Source: Lentisphaeria bacterium
GTDB lineage: Bacteria > Verrucomicrobiota > Lentisphaeria > Victivallales > UBA1829
Assembly: GCA_017456805.1 (NCBI GenBank)
Contig: JAFTIQ010000031.1
Coordinates: forward strand, 62,001-126,000
Direction: 5' to 3'
DNA: 64,000 nt
The notes under the pieces were generated by a model. The model worked only from the letters and a program-made list of their open reading frames with translations, was not told the origin of the DNA and ran no database searches. This document shows, piece by piece, positions 26,840 through 34,992 of the stretch (position 1 is the stretch's first letter; every line of letters starts with the position of its first letter). A program made the translations under genes and the position numbers.

Positions 26840-28732
26840 TTACCATTCCCCCTGAATTTTTTCTGAGAGGGAGTGTTTTCTCTTCCCGATATGGAGCAGA
26901 AGAAGCTGACGGACTTCCTGAATCGCTACCGGGGAACTGTGGACACTGTGATCGGATTTTACGATCAATTCACTGTCCGCATGGTCCAGGTGACTGCTCC
27001 AGTAAGGAACAATTCCATCCGTTCCGCCCGGGATGAGTGCTTCTTTTCTGTTCCCGATAATGGAATGAAAGTGGACCGTTTTGGATATGGGAAGGTGATT
27101 CAAAAGCAGCAGCGTTCCGGAATCCGGTCTCAAATTGTCGATCCCCGTGTTCCGGTTCTCCTGATGCAAATTGATTTTCCCGTTTTGAACCAGTTCATTG
27201 ATGATTTTCACATTCAGTTTGACAATATCGATCGGCAATTCAATGAGGGAGGCGCCCCATTCTCCGATCCAGCTTTGTGCAATTTCCGATCCGCGGTGGG
27301 GAACTGCAATGAAAATTACCCGTCTGACAAAGGGAAGCGGTTCAAAGTGAATGTTCTTTTCAATGATTTCCAAAAAGGCAGAATCTTCTTCCCGGAGTGT
27401 GGGGCTGCCCGGAATTCCGAAAAAATCCGATGCCGTTTTGAGCGAACAGGAACTGATCTGGAGCCGGCTGAGAAGTCCCCCCATCGAATGACCGATCAGT
27501 ACCATCTGATCAAATTTTTCAGTGGAAAGATGATTTTCCTTCAACCGTTCCCGCAGCGATTGAAGTTCTTTCCGCAGGATCGCCGCAGAAGAAAATACCG
27601 GATTTCCGCTGGAATAGGAAAAACCGAGAAATTGATACCGTTTCCGGATCTCTTTGTCATGCAGCAATGTGTTGATCATTTGCCCCCATGTGCGGATATC
27701 TGACATCAACCCGTGAATCAATACGATAGGGATCCGGTTTTCATCGTAGGGCTCAAAAAGATAAAGTCCGGAGAAATCGGAAGCCTCCTCTACTTTGAAG
27801 GTCCGTCTGAGAAAATGGATCGCCGGGGGGATCGCAGATGCTTTTGCAAGAGGCGTGGAGAAATCCGCCGCCAGCGGGAATTTTCTGTTTCCAAGCAGAA
27901 CAGAATCCTGCGTCCGTGCGTAAAGATACCGGATCTGGCCTTCCATGACGCGGGTTTTCTGATGGATTTTGAAATCAATGACGGCTGTTACTCCGAGTGG
28001 AAATCCGGGCAGGGGGAGCCCGACGCTGTCCCGGCTTTCCTTGCGCAATGTTGCGATCAGGGGAATGCCCACACCGAAAACCTTCGTATTATGAGTCAGA
28101 TTTCTGGTGCTGTATCCTGCGCATGGGGTAAAATCCGCCACCTCTTTTTCTGAAATGGGAAAATCAAACACCGGTGCGGAAAATTGAATGAACCGTTCTT
28201 TCCCGGGCAGGGCGATCTGAAAGCCTCCGGCACGTTCCAACCCCTGCTTTTTCAAAAAATAAAAAAGTTCTGTCGAGGCAAGATTATGATTCCGGATCAT
28301 CCGGATCCTCTGTTCATCACAGAGATCCTCTCTATTGTCAAACTGCTTCAAATACAGATTGCTGTAAAAGGCAGCCGCAAGAAAATATCTGATACGGAGT
28401 TCCCGGTTGGAGCCGGTCCGGAGTCCGATCTGCAAAGCGGCATCTGCCAGTGCCGTGATGATCGTTGTTTCCCCGGTTTGCTGATAAAGCTGTTCCAGTT
28501 TCCGGATCATCTGTTCCGGCGTTTTCTCATAATCTTCCATCAGCTGATAATTTTCCAGAAGATTTATCGTGTGTCCGCCCAAATCCCGGGTGGAGAATTC
28601 GCTGGAATCATAAGATAACCGTTCAGATTCAGAATTGACTCTGATGGAGATTTCAGAACTGCATCCCGCAGTCAACAGGCACAGAAACAGGCTTGGAAAA
28701 ATGATATTTATTTTCTTTCTGATTTTTTTCAT
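26840..28732 (-). CDS. Lipoprotein alpha/beta hydrolase (lipase/esterase-like)
   Basis: 630 aa. Lipobox LLTAGC gives an acylated Cys near residue 24. The first 270 residues are mostly helical, without a known domain. From about residue 330 a lipase-type alpha/beta-hydrolase fold appears: IPIVLIHGLMSDIRTWGQM (oxyanion HG), MVLIGHSMGGLLSR (nucleophile Ser), IFIAVPHRGSEIA, then GGTDGIVPYWSSHL and KSDHSVHSS as probable Asp and His of the triad. It may hydrolyse acyl esters at the cell envelope. It is convergent with the AraC gene, 2 bp apart, with no clear terminator between them, and downstream of a sigma-factor gene that has its own terminator. SD AGGAGG precedes the ATG. Confidence 0.8.
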   Translation of the reverse strand: MKKIRKKINIIFPSLFLCLLTAGCSSEISIRVNSESERLSYDSSEFSTRDLGGHTINLLENYQLMEDYEKTPEQMIRKLEQLYQQTGETTIITALADAALQIGLRTGSNRELRIRYFLAAAFYSNLYLKQFDNREDLCDEQRIRMIRNHNLASTELFYFLKKQGLERAGGFQIALPGKERFIQFSAPVFDFPISEKEVADFTPCAGYSTRNLTHNTKVFGVGIPLIATLRKESRDSVGLPLPGFPLGVTAVIDFKIHQKTRVMEGQIRYLYARTQDSVLLGNRKFPLAADFSTPLAKASAIPPAIHFLRRTFKVEEASDFSGLYLFEPYDENRIPIVLIHGLMSDIRTWGQMINTLLHDKEIRKRYQFLGFSYSSGNPVFSSAAILRKELQSLRERLKENHLSTEKFDQMVLIGHSMGGLLSRLQISSCSLKTASDFFGIPGSPTLREEDSAFLEIIEKNIHFEPLPFVRRVIFIAVPHRGSEIAQSWIGEWGASLIELPIDIVKLNVKIINELVQNGKINLHQENRNTGIDNLRPDSGTLLLLNHLPISKTVHFHSIIGNRKEALIPGGTDGIVPYWSSHLDHADSELIVKSDHSVHSSPVAIQEVRQLLLLHIGKRKHSLSEKIQGEW

Positions 28733-28816
28733 TTCTGTTCCTCCTGTGGCGTGGTACTGTAATCTGAAAATGGAAAAATATCAAGTCATGAAACTGTTCC
28801 TCAGAAAAAAAACGGC

Positions 28817-28851
28817 AAAAAAAATCCGCACGGCAGGAATAAACCGTGCGG
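28817..28851 (-). terminator. Terminator of the sigma-factor gene
   Basis: Perfect stem CCGCACGG/CCGTGCGG (28826-28833 and 28844-28851), 10-nt loop, followed on the minus strand by A then eight T. It lies 33 bp after the sigma-factor stop and separates it from the lipoprotein gene downstream. Confidence 0.88.
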
Positions 28852-28884
28852 AAAAGGAGAGAAAAATGACAAATTAAGTAGATC

Positions 28885-29595
28885 TTACGCAGCGAAATTT
28901 CTGCTGACGATCGGAATATTCTGCATCCCGATTTCTGTAATGGAAAGGGAAAAATCCATGATCGGTTCCAGAAAATCAATGGGCGCAGAACTGCATTTCA
29001 TCCGATCAATTTCCATTTCATGTTTCACTTCATTGAAAATCTGTTTATATCGGCTGTGCATCCGGGAGACAGTTGTGGAGACTTCATTTTTTGATTTTTT
29101 ATACTCAGAGGAGAGTCTTTCGATGCTTTCATTGGCAAAACAGCGTCTGGTGAAAATTTCCATAGAAACTTTATTGCCGGTAACTTTTTTCCAGAGACGT
29201 TTCAGCGTTTCAACGGCGATCAGACGGAAATATTCAAAGGTCTGGTTGTCATTGTGAGTGATCTCATAAAATGAGGAAGTATTTGCATTATCAATTTCCG
29301 TTTCCCGATCCTGGGCGCGTTTTCTTTCCCGCAGAAAATCCTGAGCGGTATTGGAAGTGATCCGGTAAAGAAAGGTTTCAAATTTGCCCATGGTTTTATC
29401 ATAATTGATTTTGCCGCTGGCATATTTGATCAGAATATCATTGAAAAGTGTATTGCAGTAAAAATCATCAATATTCTGTTTCCGCAAAAGAGCGATGATG
29501 TAATTTTTATAAGATTTTTCAAATCTTTTTATTTCATCATTGCTCTTCCATTCGATTGTCCTGTCAAGTAAGTTTGAATAATCTCTCATTTTCAT
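28885..29595 (-). CDS. ECF-like RNA polymerase sigma factor
   Basis: 236 aa. A region-2-like segment (residues about 60-105: LFNDILIKYASGKINYD, FETFLYRITSNTAQDFLRER, basic RKRAQ) and a region-4-like HTH (residues about 150-200: SIERLSSEYKKSKNEVSTTV, SRMHSRYKQIFNEVK) match ECF sigma factors. Basal features are kept but the sequence is divergent, and a 40-residue C-terminal tail follows region 4. No anti-sigma gene is adjacent, so control is not evident. The A/T-rich upstream region (29596-29785, 190 bp) shows no clear promoter match. It has its own terminator. Confidence 0.75.
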   Translation of the reverse strand: MKMRDYSNLLDRTIEWKSNDEIKRFEKSYKNYIIALLRKQNIDDFYCNTLFNDILIKYASGKINYDKTMGKFETFLYRITSNTAQDFLRERKRAQDRETEIDNANTSSFYEITHNDNQTFEYFRLIAVETLKRLWKKVTGNKVSMEIFTRRCFANESIERLSSEYKKSKNEVSTTVSRMHSRYKQIFNEVKHEMEIDRMKCSSAPIDFLEPIMDFSLSITEIGMQNIPIVSRNFAA

Positions 29596-29785
29596 TTTCC
29601 CCGTTAGTTGAGTTTTGTCTTCCCTATATTAGGTATTCTTTTTGAAGAAATCTGACAAAAAATAACAAAAAAAATGAAAAAAAAACTGTTTTGTTGCAAA
29701 AAAGACGTTTTTTGTTACATTTTTAATTTCCTTGTTTTAGGTTCAAAATGAAACTGAATGATGAAACGGACGGCGAAAATTTTGT

Positions 29786-30589
29786 TTAGAGATGGAATTT
29801 TTTCTGATTTCGCTGTTTCCAATGGAGCAGGGCTGCTGAAGAGGAAAAACCCAGTTCATAAGCCATTTCTTTCAGAGAAAAATCTTTATTGATAATGATT
29901 TTAAAATATCGGTCCACCCGTTTTCTGAGCAAATATTCCCGGAAAACCATGCCTGTATATTCTGCGAATCTCCGTTGAAAATGCACTTTGCTGTATCCGG
30001 CAAGAAGTGCCAGGGAATCGAGAGTGCAGTTCAAACTCGGCATGTGATCAATATAATCAATGATTTTTGCCATGATTTCATATTGCATCCCTTTGGGCAA
30101 GGTATGTTTTTCCTTTTCACCGTTTCTGAGAAAATGGTTGATCAACGCCGTAATGATATGAGCAAGCTCTTCTTCTGCCCCGGCATTTCCTCCAGATGGG
30201 ATCTCATCCCACAGATGATATATAAAATCATTAAATGTCCCCATGGAAAGAATCTCCGAATCAGCGATTTTATTCTCTTCCCAAAGATGGATCCGGAGCA
30301 TGTCGGTCCAGAAGGATCCCCACCAGAAAACGGAGTTTTTTTCCGGATAATGCCCTTCTGTATGGGATTCCATGGAATTCAGGAGAACAATATCTCCCGG
30401 ATTCAGTTGAAAAGTTTTATTTTTCAGATTGAAAAAGCAGGTTCCATCGACGACTGCCATGATCTCTTTGAATTCATGTTTGTGATGCTGGTTTTTCAGC
30501 CATTCCATAATATCCGGTGCGGGTTTCTGAAGCTCTGCCTGCCGACTGTAAGAGGTGATGATCCGTCCCGAAAATTTGAATTTCTTCAT
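29786..30589 (-). CDS. AraC-family transcriptional regulator of unit 3
   Basis: 267 aa from the ATG at 30589, chosen because AAAGGAGG lies 9 nt upstream; a longer frame to 30649 lacks this. A cupin-like N-terminal sensor (HHKHEFKEIMAVVDGTCFF, LNPGDIVLLNSMESHTEG) is followed by the AraC HTH pair (LDSLALLAGYSKVHFQRRFA, SLKEMAYELGFSSSAALLHW). The protein ends soon after the second HTH (KQRNQKKFHL), a little shorter than usual but with the key helices. It is divergent from the aminotransferase gene starting unit 3 across about 150 bp and is its probable regulator. Confidence 0.9.
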   Translation of the reverse strand: MKKFKFSGRIITSYSRQAELQKPAPDIMEWLKNQHHKHEFKEIMAVVDGTCFFNLKNKTFQLNPGDIVLLNSMESHTEGHYPEKNSVFWWGSFWTDMLRIHLWEENKIADSEILSMGTFNDFIYHLWDEIPSGGNAGAEEELAHIITALINHFLRNGEKEKHTLPKGMQYEIMAKIIDYIDHMPSLNCTLDSLALLAGYSKVHFQRRFAEYTGMVFREYLLRKRVDRYFKIIINKDFSLKEMAYELGFSSSAALLHWKQRNQKKFHL

Positions 30590-30738
30590 CACTTGCGCCT
30601 CCTTTCTTATCATGATATATTCAGTCACACAAATGATATCTTTGATCAATGCTTTCTTTTTATTTTACCTTGTTTTTTGAAAAAGTCAAGTTATTTTTAA
30701 GACAGAAACCCTTAAAAAACAGGAAAGGAAACAAAAAA

Positions 30739-31956
30739 ATGGGAAAATTGGCAATTAATGGCGGAACCCCGCTTTTCGGAAACAATGAGTATCAGGTAAT
30801 GTCCTGGCCGCCGGTCAGCGAATCCACAGCAGATAAACTCCGTGAAATCTATCTTTCCGGAGCCTGGAGTTTCAACAGCCCCACTGAACAGGAATTTGAA
30901 AAAGAATTTGCGGCGTTCCATGATGCGGAATTCGGAATCCTGATGAGCAACGGTACCGTTACTCTGGAATGTGCGCTGGAAGCTCTTGGTGTCGGACCCG
31001 GGGATGAAGTTATTGTGCCGGATCTCACCTGGATCGCGACCGCGATGAGCGTCCGTTATGTGGGGGCAACCTGTGTGTTTGCAGATATTGAAAAGGATAG
31101 CTGCTGTCTGAGTCCGGAAGCCTTTGAACGGGCAATCACCCCCCGGACGAAAGCCGTGATCCCTGTTCATCTTTACAGCGGGATGGCTGATTTGGAAAAG
31201 ATTCTTGCAATTGCGGAAAAACATGGCATTGCTGTGATTGAAGATTGTGCCCACATGCATGGCGGCAAATGGAACGGCAAAGGCTGCGGTTCCTGGGGCG
31301 CAATCGGAAGTTTCAGCTTCCAGCAGAGCAAAGCAATGTCCGCCGGGGAAGCAGGAATTTGCATTACCAACGATCAGAAACTTGCGGAACGTCTCTACCG
31401 GGCAAAGCATATCGGTTATTCCCGTTATGACAAACAGGGGCAGGCGGGGACACCTCCTCCGCAGGGGCTTCTCTGTCACAACTATCGCGGTCTTGCGCTC
31501 CAGGCTCAAATTCTCAGGGATCAGCTTGCCGACTTCCCCGCATTGAATCAGAAACACAATGCGTTCAGTGCTTTGCTGGAAAAGGAACTTTCCTCAATTC
31601 CCGGAGTCCGTTTACAAAGCAAGGGCCGTCTGGCAACCCGTCAGGGATATTATGCGCAGGGCGTTATTTTTGATGGAGACGGTTTTGAGAAGATCAACAG
31701 TGAAAAAATCCGTGCCGCCCTTTCTGCGGAAGGGATCAAGGTGATCAATACAACATACGGATCTGTCCGCAACCATCTGCTTTTCAACATGTCTCCGGAA
31801 GATTACCGGATCGCTCCGGAAGGCTGTCCCAACGCAGAAGAACTTGTTCAGCGGATGATGGTTATTCTGCACTACGGCATGACAGATCAGGAAAATGCTG
31901 TCAGATTTGCTGCTGCGGTCAGAAAACTTGCTGAAAATAAAACTGAGCTGATGTAA
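30739..31956 (+). CDS. DegT/DnrJ/EryC1/StrS-family PLP-dependent aminotransferase
   Basis: 405 aa from the ATG at 30739 (GGAAAGGAAAC upstream; the longer frame from 30649 is unlikely). Fold-type I PLP signature: SNGTVTLECALEALGVGPGD, VIVPDLTWIATA, VIEDCAHMHG (Asp169 on the pyridine nitrogen side), and SFSFQQSKAMSAGEAG with the Schiff-base Lys198. These enzymes transfer an amino group to keto-sugars, or in some members act as sugar dehydratases. Here it heads an operon with ceramidase-like, ThuA, pseudopilin, DUF4838 and WbsX/GH99-like genes, so a sugar of a glycoconjugate is the probable substrate. In antibiotic and LPS pathways it would sit with nucleotide-sugar enzymes, none of which is seen here. 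Confidence 0.88.
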   Translation: MGKLAINGGTPLFGNNEYQVMSWPPVSESTADKLREIYLSGAWSFNSPTEQEFEKEFAAFHDAEFGILMSNGTVTLECALEALGVGPGDEVIVPDLTWIATAMSVRYVGATCVFADIEKDSCCLSPEAFERAITPRTKAVIPVHLYSGMADLEKILAIAEKHGIAVIEDCAHMHGGKWNGKGCGSWGAIGSFSFQQSKAMSAGEAGICITNDQKLAERLYRAKHIGYSRYDKQGQAGTPPPQGLLCHNYRGLALQAQILRDQLADFPALNQKHNAFSALLEKELSSIPGVRLQSKGRLATRQGYYAQGVIFDGDGFEKINSEKIRAALSAEGIKVINTTYGSVRNHLLFNMSPEDYRIAPEGCPNAEELVQRMMVILHYGMTDQENAVRFAAAVRKLAENKTELM

Positions 31957-31965
31957 GGAGTCGTT

Positions 31966-33348
31966 ATGATGAGAGCCGGCTTTGGAAAAGCTGACATCAC
32001 TCCCCGGATCGGTGTGGAACTCTATGGGTTCGGTCCGTTTCTGAACCGGAAATCCATAGGGATCCGCGATATTCTTGAGTGCCGGAGTGCTGTTATGGAG
32101 TGTGATGGTCACAGAGTGGTCATCATATCGCTGGATCTTTGTGCGATCCACCACAGGGAGATTATCCGGAAAATCCGCCGTTTGATACAGTCAAAGCATC
32201 CTGAGCTTCAGGATCAAGATATTATGATCAACACAAGTCATACCCATTCCGGTCCGGCGATTCACACCCGGAATACCGGATGGGGTGTTACAGATCCCCC
32301 GTGGCTTGCCATTCTTCCCGGGAGGATCGCTGCCGCTGTTGACGAGGCTTACCGGAATCTTGAACCGGTAAAAGTTTCACAGGCTATGGTTCCCTGCCGT
32401 CACATGGGGTTGAACCGCGTGTATGACAAAGATGCGCCGCCGTTAGCGGATGTTCTCAAAGAAGATTGGGAGCCCGCCAAACCGGAGCTGACTGATACGG
32501 AATGCCGGGTGATCCGGTTTGATTCTGAGGAGGGAAAAATGATCGGTTTCATGGCAAACTTCGGATGTCATCCGGTAGTTTGCTGTGCGGCGAGCCGGTA
32601 CATTCATGGAGACTGGCCCGGGGTTGCCATGCACAATCTGATGCGTGAGTTCCCCGGCTCGGTCGGGATGTTTCTGCAAGGCGCAGAAGGGGATGTCAAT
32701 TCCGGATGTGTCCATAAAGGCGAACAGGAATCCCTGCTTGCTCTGGATGTGTTTGCCGCCCGGTTTGCAAATGCTGTCCGCAAAGGATTGCAGCAGGCGG
32801 AAGAAATAGAAATCCCCTTTATCCGAAGTGTTTGCAAAGAATTTTTCTTTCAGGGCAAACCGGTCTTTTCTATGGAAAAACTGGAAGAACTGCAGCGGGA
32901 ACAGGAGGAGATCCTTCTTTCTGAAAATGCGACCGATGAGAACGGTGAATGCCGGATGGCGGCTGTTTATCTGCAGGGCATTGAGATTGTAAAAGGAATT
33001 CTGGAACGGGGAGAAACCGGCTTGCGGGAAGAGCTTCAGATCATCCGGATGGGAGACCTGCAGTTTATGGGATCTCCTTTTGAGATCATGCAGGCAATCA
33101 AAAATGAAATTGTTTCCGGCTCGAAAGTCAAATATCCCATGGTCATGAGTCTGACCAATGGAAGCCGGGGCTATGCTCCTGATAATGAATCACTTCAAGG
33201 GGTCAATAAGATTACTGGAAACGGGCGGGAAGGGAATTATGAATCCATCAAAGTTCCTCTGATTGCCGGACAGCTCCCGTTTGCAGATATTCATAATGAA
33301 CTGGTCCGCTATATGGCGGAACTGGAACAGGAACTTGATGGAGAATAA
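31966..33348 (+). CDS. Neutral/alkaline ceramidase-like hydrolase
   Basis: 460 aa, no signal peptide. The start MRAGFGKADITPRIGVELYG, NTSHTHSGPAIHT with probable metal-binding His residues, NFGCHPVVCC and GAEGDVNSG match the N-terminal catalytic domain of the neutral/alkaline non-lysosomal ceramidase family. That family is used widely in PVC bacteria for proteins of unknown substrate. The C-terminal immunoglobulin-like part of true ceramidases is absent. True ceramidases cleave an N-acyl bond, so an amidohydrolase on an N-acyl sugar or lipid is possible but unproven. 9 bp after the aminotransferase gene; SD AAGGAG. Operon with a ThuA-like protein. Confidence 0.8.
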   Translation: MMRAGFGKADITPRIGVELYGFGPFLNRKSIGIRDILECRSAVMECDGHRVVIISLDLCAIHHREIIRKIRRLIQSKHPELQDQDIMINTSHTHSGPAIHTRNTGWGVTDPPWLAILPGRIAAAVDEAYRNLEPVKVSQAMVPCRHMGLNRVYDKDAPPLADVLKEDWEPAKPELTDTECRVIRFDSEEGKMIGFMANFGCHPVVCCAASRYIHGDWPGVAMHNLMREFPGSVGMFLQGAEGDVNSGCVHKGEQESLLALDVFAARFANAVRKGLQQAEEIEIPFIRSVCKEFFFQGKPVFSMEKLEELQREQEEILLSENATDENGECRMAAVYLQGIEIVKGILERGETGLREELQIIRMGDLQFMGSPFEIMQAIKNEIVSGSKVKYPMVMSLTNGSRGYAPDNESLQGVNKITGNGREGNYESIKVPLIAGQLPFADIHNELVRYMAELEQELDGE

Positions 33349-33352
33349 GAAA

Positions 33353-34081
33353 ATGATTCGAGTTACAATATGGAACGAGTACCGTCAGGACCGGAATATT
33401 GATTTTATCCGTGCGGTTTATCCGGAAGGGATCCATGCTGCGTTGAAACAGGGATTGGCTTCTCCGGATCTGCAAATCCGCACGGCGGTTCTGGATGATC
33501 CTTCTCAGGGATTGAGCGATGAGATTCTGGATTCCACCGATGTTCTGATCTGGTGGGCTCATGCTGCTCATCAGGAAGTCACCGATGAAAATGTCCGGCG
33601 GGTTCTTGCAAAAGTGCAGTCCGGAATGGGTCTGATCGTGCTTCACTCCGGACATTATTCCAAGATTTTCCAGGCTGTTTGCGGAACAAGCTGTTCACTG
33701 AAATGGCGGGAATCCGGAGAAAAGGAACGTCTCTGGTGTATTCAGCCCTTCCATCCTATCGCAAAGGATGTGCCGGAAACATTTGTTGTCCCGCAAACTG
33801 AAATGTATGGAGAACGCTTTGATATTCCGGACGATGCAAAGACGATTTTCATGTCCTGGTATGAGGGCGGGGAAGTATTCCGCAGCGGTATAACCCTGGA
33901 ACGCGGCTACGGAAAGATTTTTTACTTCTCCCCCGGACATGAAAGTTTTCCGATTTATTATCAGCCGGAGATCCTGAAAGTGATCAGTAATTCGATCCGT
34001 TGGGCTGCACCTCTTTGCCGCGGAACGATTTCAGCTCCCCGGGTGGAAAATCTGGAACCGCTTTATTCTCTGAAAAAATGA
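33353..34081 (+). CDS. ThuA-domain protein
   Basis: 242 aa from the ATG at 33353 (GGAG 9 nt upstream); an ATG at 33338 overlapping the previous gene is possible. ThuA/amidotransferase-like fold: IRVTIWNEYRQDR, YPEGIHAALKQGL, DVLIWWAHAAHQEV, MGLIVLHSGHYSKIFQ, LERGYGKIFYFSPGHES, and an end SNSIRWAA. ThuA proteins are linked to trehalose and related disaccharide use and to sugar 3-keto intermediates; the exact reaction is unsettled. Its place after the ceramidase-like gene and before the pseudopilin indicates a cytoplasmic step in unit 3. Confidence 0.9.
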   Translation: MIRVTIWNEYRQDRNIDFIRAVYPEGIHAALKQGLASPDLQIRTAVLDDPSQGLSDEILDSTDVLIWWAHAAHQEVTDENVRRVLAKVQSGMGLIVLHSGHYSKIFQAVCGTSCSLKWRESGEKERLWCIQPFHPIAKDVPETFVVPQTEMYGERFDIPDDAKTIFMSWYEGGEVFRSGITLERGYGKIFYFSPGHESFPIYYQPEILKVISNSIRWAAPLCRGTISAPRVENLEPLYSLKK

Positions 34082-34160
34082 AAGAATGTTCATGATAATG
34101 CCGGGTCGGCCATAACAAAAAAATAACCGTTATACAACGAAAAAACAAGAGGAAACAACA

Positions 34161-34973
34161 ATGACCAGACGTATCAGACTTGCCCATCGCTGCCAGCCAG
34201 CAAAACATGTGCACCATCGCTCATCGAAAAGAGATTTTACCCTGATTGAGCTTTTGGTTGTGATCGCCATTATTGCAATTCTTGCCGCCATGCTTTTACC
34301 GGCTCTGCAATCTGCCAGAAATTCCGCCAGACAAAGCAATTGTGTCAATAATATGAAACAAAATCTTCTGCTCTGGCATAATTATGCAGATTCCAATGAC
34401 GGGCGGGCTTTGCCCAACAAAATCTCCGGTAACGGAAGAACTGATAACTGGGTGGATTTGATTTTCCTTCATAAAGCGTTCGGTGAACTCTCCATTAAAA
34501 AAGATGGAACCGTTTCCAGAATCGCCACTTTCAACTGTCCCGCAGCAACAGAATCAAAGACTGTTTACAACTGGATCGAGGCGAAAGTGGATTACATGTA
34601 CCGGGAATGGTTTTCCGGAAGTGCCATTCCTTACGGAAGTCAGATCAAACAGATGGAAAAGCTGACTCAAGCCGGATCCTTTGCTTCAAAATCGCTGGTT
34701 TGGATCGATACCTGGCGCAGTACCGGTTCCGTCACAACGATTTTCTTTCAAGGGGCAAAGCGTTTTGACAGCCGGACGGATATCGAAGTGAATATCGGGG
34801 AGTACCGGGCGCATCCTTCCGGTGCGGTCCAAAGCTTTGTGGATGGGCATGTGGAAGTGAATAACTATATCTGGGTCACCGCAAAAGGGGCTCCGTCCTG
34901 GGGTTATAAATGGGTGAACGTCTGGAACTCTGATATCAGCGGCGGGGTCGCGAAAGATTTCCGCTGTAAATAA
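34161..34973 (+). CDS. Prepilin-type N-terminal cleavage domain protein (DUF1559-type pseudopilin), unit 3
   Basis: 270 aa. An unusually long basic leader of 25 residues ([10 protein letters not shown]... ending HHRSSKRD) precedes [20 protein letters not shown]; the residue before the cleavage site is Asp, not Gly, with the +5 Glu kept. The H-x9-DG motif is present (His in EYRAHPSG, then FVDGHVE). SD AAGAGGAAA precedes the ATG. The leader is the longest and most basic of the four in this window and includes several His. It lies 80 bp after the ThuA gene and 19 bp before the DUF4838 gene. Confidence 0.88.
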   Translation: MTRRIRLAHRCQPAKHVHHRSSKRDFTLIELLVVIAIIAILAAMLLPALQSARNSARQSNCVNNMKQNLLLWHNYADSNDGRALPNKISGNGRTDNWVDLIFLHKAFGELSIKKDGTVSRIATFNCPAATESKTVYNWIEAKVDYMYREWFSGSAIPYGSQIKQMEKLTQAGSFASKSLVWIDTWRSTGSVTTIFFQGAKRFDSRTDIEVNIGEYRAHPSGAVQSFVDGHVEVNNYIWVTAKGAPSWGYKWVNVWNSDISGGVAKDFRCK

Positions 34974-34992
34974 TCTGGAGAAAGGATTTTTT

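Noticed and set aside
28635..28877. 80-codon plus-strand frame with a hydrophobic segment
   Set aside because: Runs opposite the lipoprotein signal sequence and through the sigma-factor terminator; the hydrophobic part is the antisense of the signal peptide.
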